Of a stretch of DNA of 8,006 nt, positions 6,599 to 8,006 are shown piece after piece. The first letter of the stretch is position 1; the number at the start of each line of letters is the position of its first letter. The stretch is from Campylobacteraceae bacterium (GTDB lineage: Bacteria > Campylobacterota > Campylobacteria > Campylobacterales > Campylobacteraceae). Both the position numbers and the translations under genes were made by a program. The notes below the pieces were generated by a model. It did no database searches and had not been told where the DNA came from. It worked only from the letters and a program-made list of their open reading frames with translations. The stretch covers positions 1 to 8,006 of the forward strand of contig JAIRQK010000023.1 in NCBI GenBank assembly GCA_031256525.1. The letters run 5' to 3'.

Positions 6599-7891
6599 AT
6601 GAAAAAGAGATTGCTTGCATTTTTTGCTTTTTTTAGTTTCTCTTCGCAGCTTTTAGCCAATGAGAGCGTGGAGTTAAATTCTGGCGATACTGCGTGGATG
6701 ATAGTTGCGACTGCTTTTGTTATGCTTATGACTCCAGCAGGACTTGCACTATTTTATGGCGGTATGACAAGGTCGAAAAATATGCTCAATACAATGGCAA
6801 TGAGTATCGGCGGATATATCGTTGCAGGACTTGTTTGGGTTATTTGTGGATTTTCAATAGCTTTTGGTAGCGATGTACTTGGCGGAGTTATAGGTTTTGA
6901 TGGTCTCTTTTTGAGCAATATAGCTATAGGTGATTTAGAAGGAACGATACCAAAACTTCTATTTGTTGCTTTTCAGATGACATTTGCTGGAATTACTTTA
7001 GCTATCATAAGTGGTTCTGTTATTGAGAGGATAAAATTTGGTACTTGGCTCATTTTTGGAGCTATTTGGATAGTTGTAGTTTATGCACCGATTGCCCATT
7101 GGGTTTGGGGAGGTGGATTTTTGGGTGAAAAAGGGGTGCTTGATTTTGCAGGAGGCACAGTTGTACATATAAACTCTGGTGTTGCTGGTCTTGTGTTGGC
7201 GATTATGCTTGGCAAAAGAAGTGATTATGGCAAAGTGGCTATATTTCCGTCATCTATAACTTTTGCAATGATTGGAGCAATACTTCTTTGGTTTGGTTGG
7301 TTTGGATTTAACGGTGGAAGTGGACTATCAGCAGATGCAATTGCTGCAAATGCTCTTTTGGTGACCAATGTAGCAGCTTCTACAGCGGCGATTGGTTGGC
7401 TTTTGGTTGAGTACATAATGTATAAAAAAATTACAATATTGGGTATGGCTTCTGGAATTGTTGCTGGACTTGTTGGTATAACTCCAGCAGCAGGATTTGT
7501 TGATGTTTTTGGTGCTTCTGTCATAGGATTGGTTGCGGGTGTGGTAGCTTTTTATGGAGTTAATAAACTCAAAAAAGTTTTTAAATACGACGACTCTCTT
7601 GATGCTTTTGGAATTCACGGCATTGCCGGTATTTGGGGAGCTATAGCAACTGGTATTTTTGCAAATCCAAACATAAATCCAGACGGCAAAGGACTTCTAT
7701 ATGGAAATCCTTTTCAAGTTTGGTTGCAAGTAGAGAGTGTTATTGTAACAATTATTTATACCGCAGTCGCAACAGCTATTGTGTTTAAAGTTGTTTCATT
7801 AATTACAAAAGGTGGCAAAGTGAAAGCTGACGAAGAGCAACAAGGGCTTGATGAGGCAGTTCATGGCGAGAGAGCATTTAACTTAAGATAA
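6599..7891 (+). CDS. amt: Ammonium transporter of the Amt/AmtB family
   Basis: A 430-residue inner-membrane ammonium channel that forms trimers in this family. Residues 1-20 are a cleavable signal sequence (MKKR, hydrophobic core, LLA), as in E. coli AmtB, and about 11 membrane helices follow. Key AmtB residues are present, mostly at a constant offset of +22: external recruitment site F125/F129/W170/S241, phenylalanine gate F129/F237, the D182 in DFAGGTVVH, and the twin pore histidines H190 and H340 (the second in DAFGIHGIAG). The cytoplasmic tail DEEQQGLDEAVHGERAF (411-427) matches the conserved segment that docks PII proteins. The gene starts at ATG 6599 behind GGAGGA. A PII gene begins 12 nt after its stop, so the two are probably co-transcribed and PII should block the pore when nitrogen is plentiful. 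Its own promoter lies in the gap after mutS2. Confidence 0.97.
   Translation: MKKRLLAFFAFFSFSSQLLANESVELNSGDTAWMIVATAFVMLMTPAGLALFYGGMTRSKNMLNTMAMSIGGYIVAGLVWVICGFSIAFGSDVLGGVIGFDGLFLSNIAIGDLEGTIPKLLFVAFQMTFAGITLAIISGSVIERIKFGTWLIFGAIWIVVVYAPIAHWVWGGGFLGEKGVLDFAGGTVVHINSGVAGLVLAIMLGKRSDYGKVAIFPSSITFAMIGAILLWFGWFGFNGGSGLSADAIAANALLVTNVAASTAAIGWLLVEYIMYKKITILGMASGIVAGLVGITPAAGFVDVFGASVIGLVAGVVAFYGVNKLKKVFKYDDSLDAFGIHGIAGIWGAIATGIFANPNINPDGKGLLYGNPFQVWLQVESVIVTIIYTAVATAIVFKVVSLITKGGKVKADEEQQGLDEAVHGERAFNLR

Positions 7892-8006
<115 letters not shown>

Noticed and set aside
7225..7618. Two overlapping minus-strand open frames inside amt
   Set aside because: Both are opposite well-conserved Amt helices, overlap each other in different frames and encode low-complexity peptides, so they are shadows.

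Overview
The window looks like chromosomal DNA from a free-living member of the Campylobacterota (Epsilonproteobacteria), most likely a Sulfurimonas/Sulfurovum-type organism. The basis is the low G+C content, genes packed with 1-2 nt gaps or overlaps, T-rich promoters without a clear -35 box, a multiheme cytochrome, and the order aminotransferase-murC-small membrane protein-mutS2. From memory this order matches HP0624-HP0621 of Helicobacter pylori and, in part, Cj1054c-Cj1052c of Campylobacter jejuni. The genus is inference; no 16S or other marker is present.

Layout. Positions 1-111 hold no supportable gene, only a perfect 9-bp hairpin just beyond the stop of the first gene. Minus-strand 112-1308 encodes an exported pentaheme c-type cytochrome with a beta-rich C-terminal domain. 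A 139-bp divergent intergenic region separates it from a plus-strand block: a DapC-like PLP aminotransferase (1448-2575), murC (2578-3888), a 115-residue two-helix membrane protein (3888-4235) and mutS2 (4237-6441). These four are almost certainly co-transcribed. A 157-bp gap with a clear TATAAT box, a perfect 8+1+8 palindrome and a strong Shine-Dalgarno then leads into amt (6599-7891) and the first 34 codons of a PII gene (glnK/glnB, 7904 to the window end).

How the genes work together. The aminotransferase probably makes the meso-diaminopimelate/lysine precursor, and MurC adds the first amino acid of the peptidoglycan stem peptide, so the first half of the operon concerns cell-wall precursors. 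The small membrane protein has no known job. MutS2 acts on branched DNA or stalled ribosomes and appears to be linked by position rather than pathway. Amt and PII form the classic ammonium-uptake and nitrogen-sensing pair. The cytochrome is an independent periplasmic electron carrier or reductase of unknown substrate.

Most of the window is ordinary core genome, and I see no mobile element, CRISPR array, RNA gene or clear new system. The points most worth a second look are the unassigned cytochrome, the conserved orphan membrane protein between murC and mutS2, the palindrome upstream of amt, and the use of TTG starts by three of the five complete genes.
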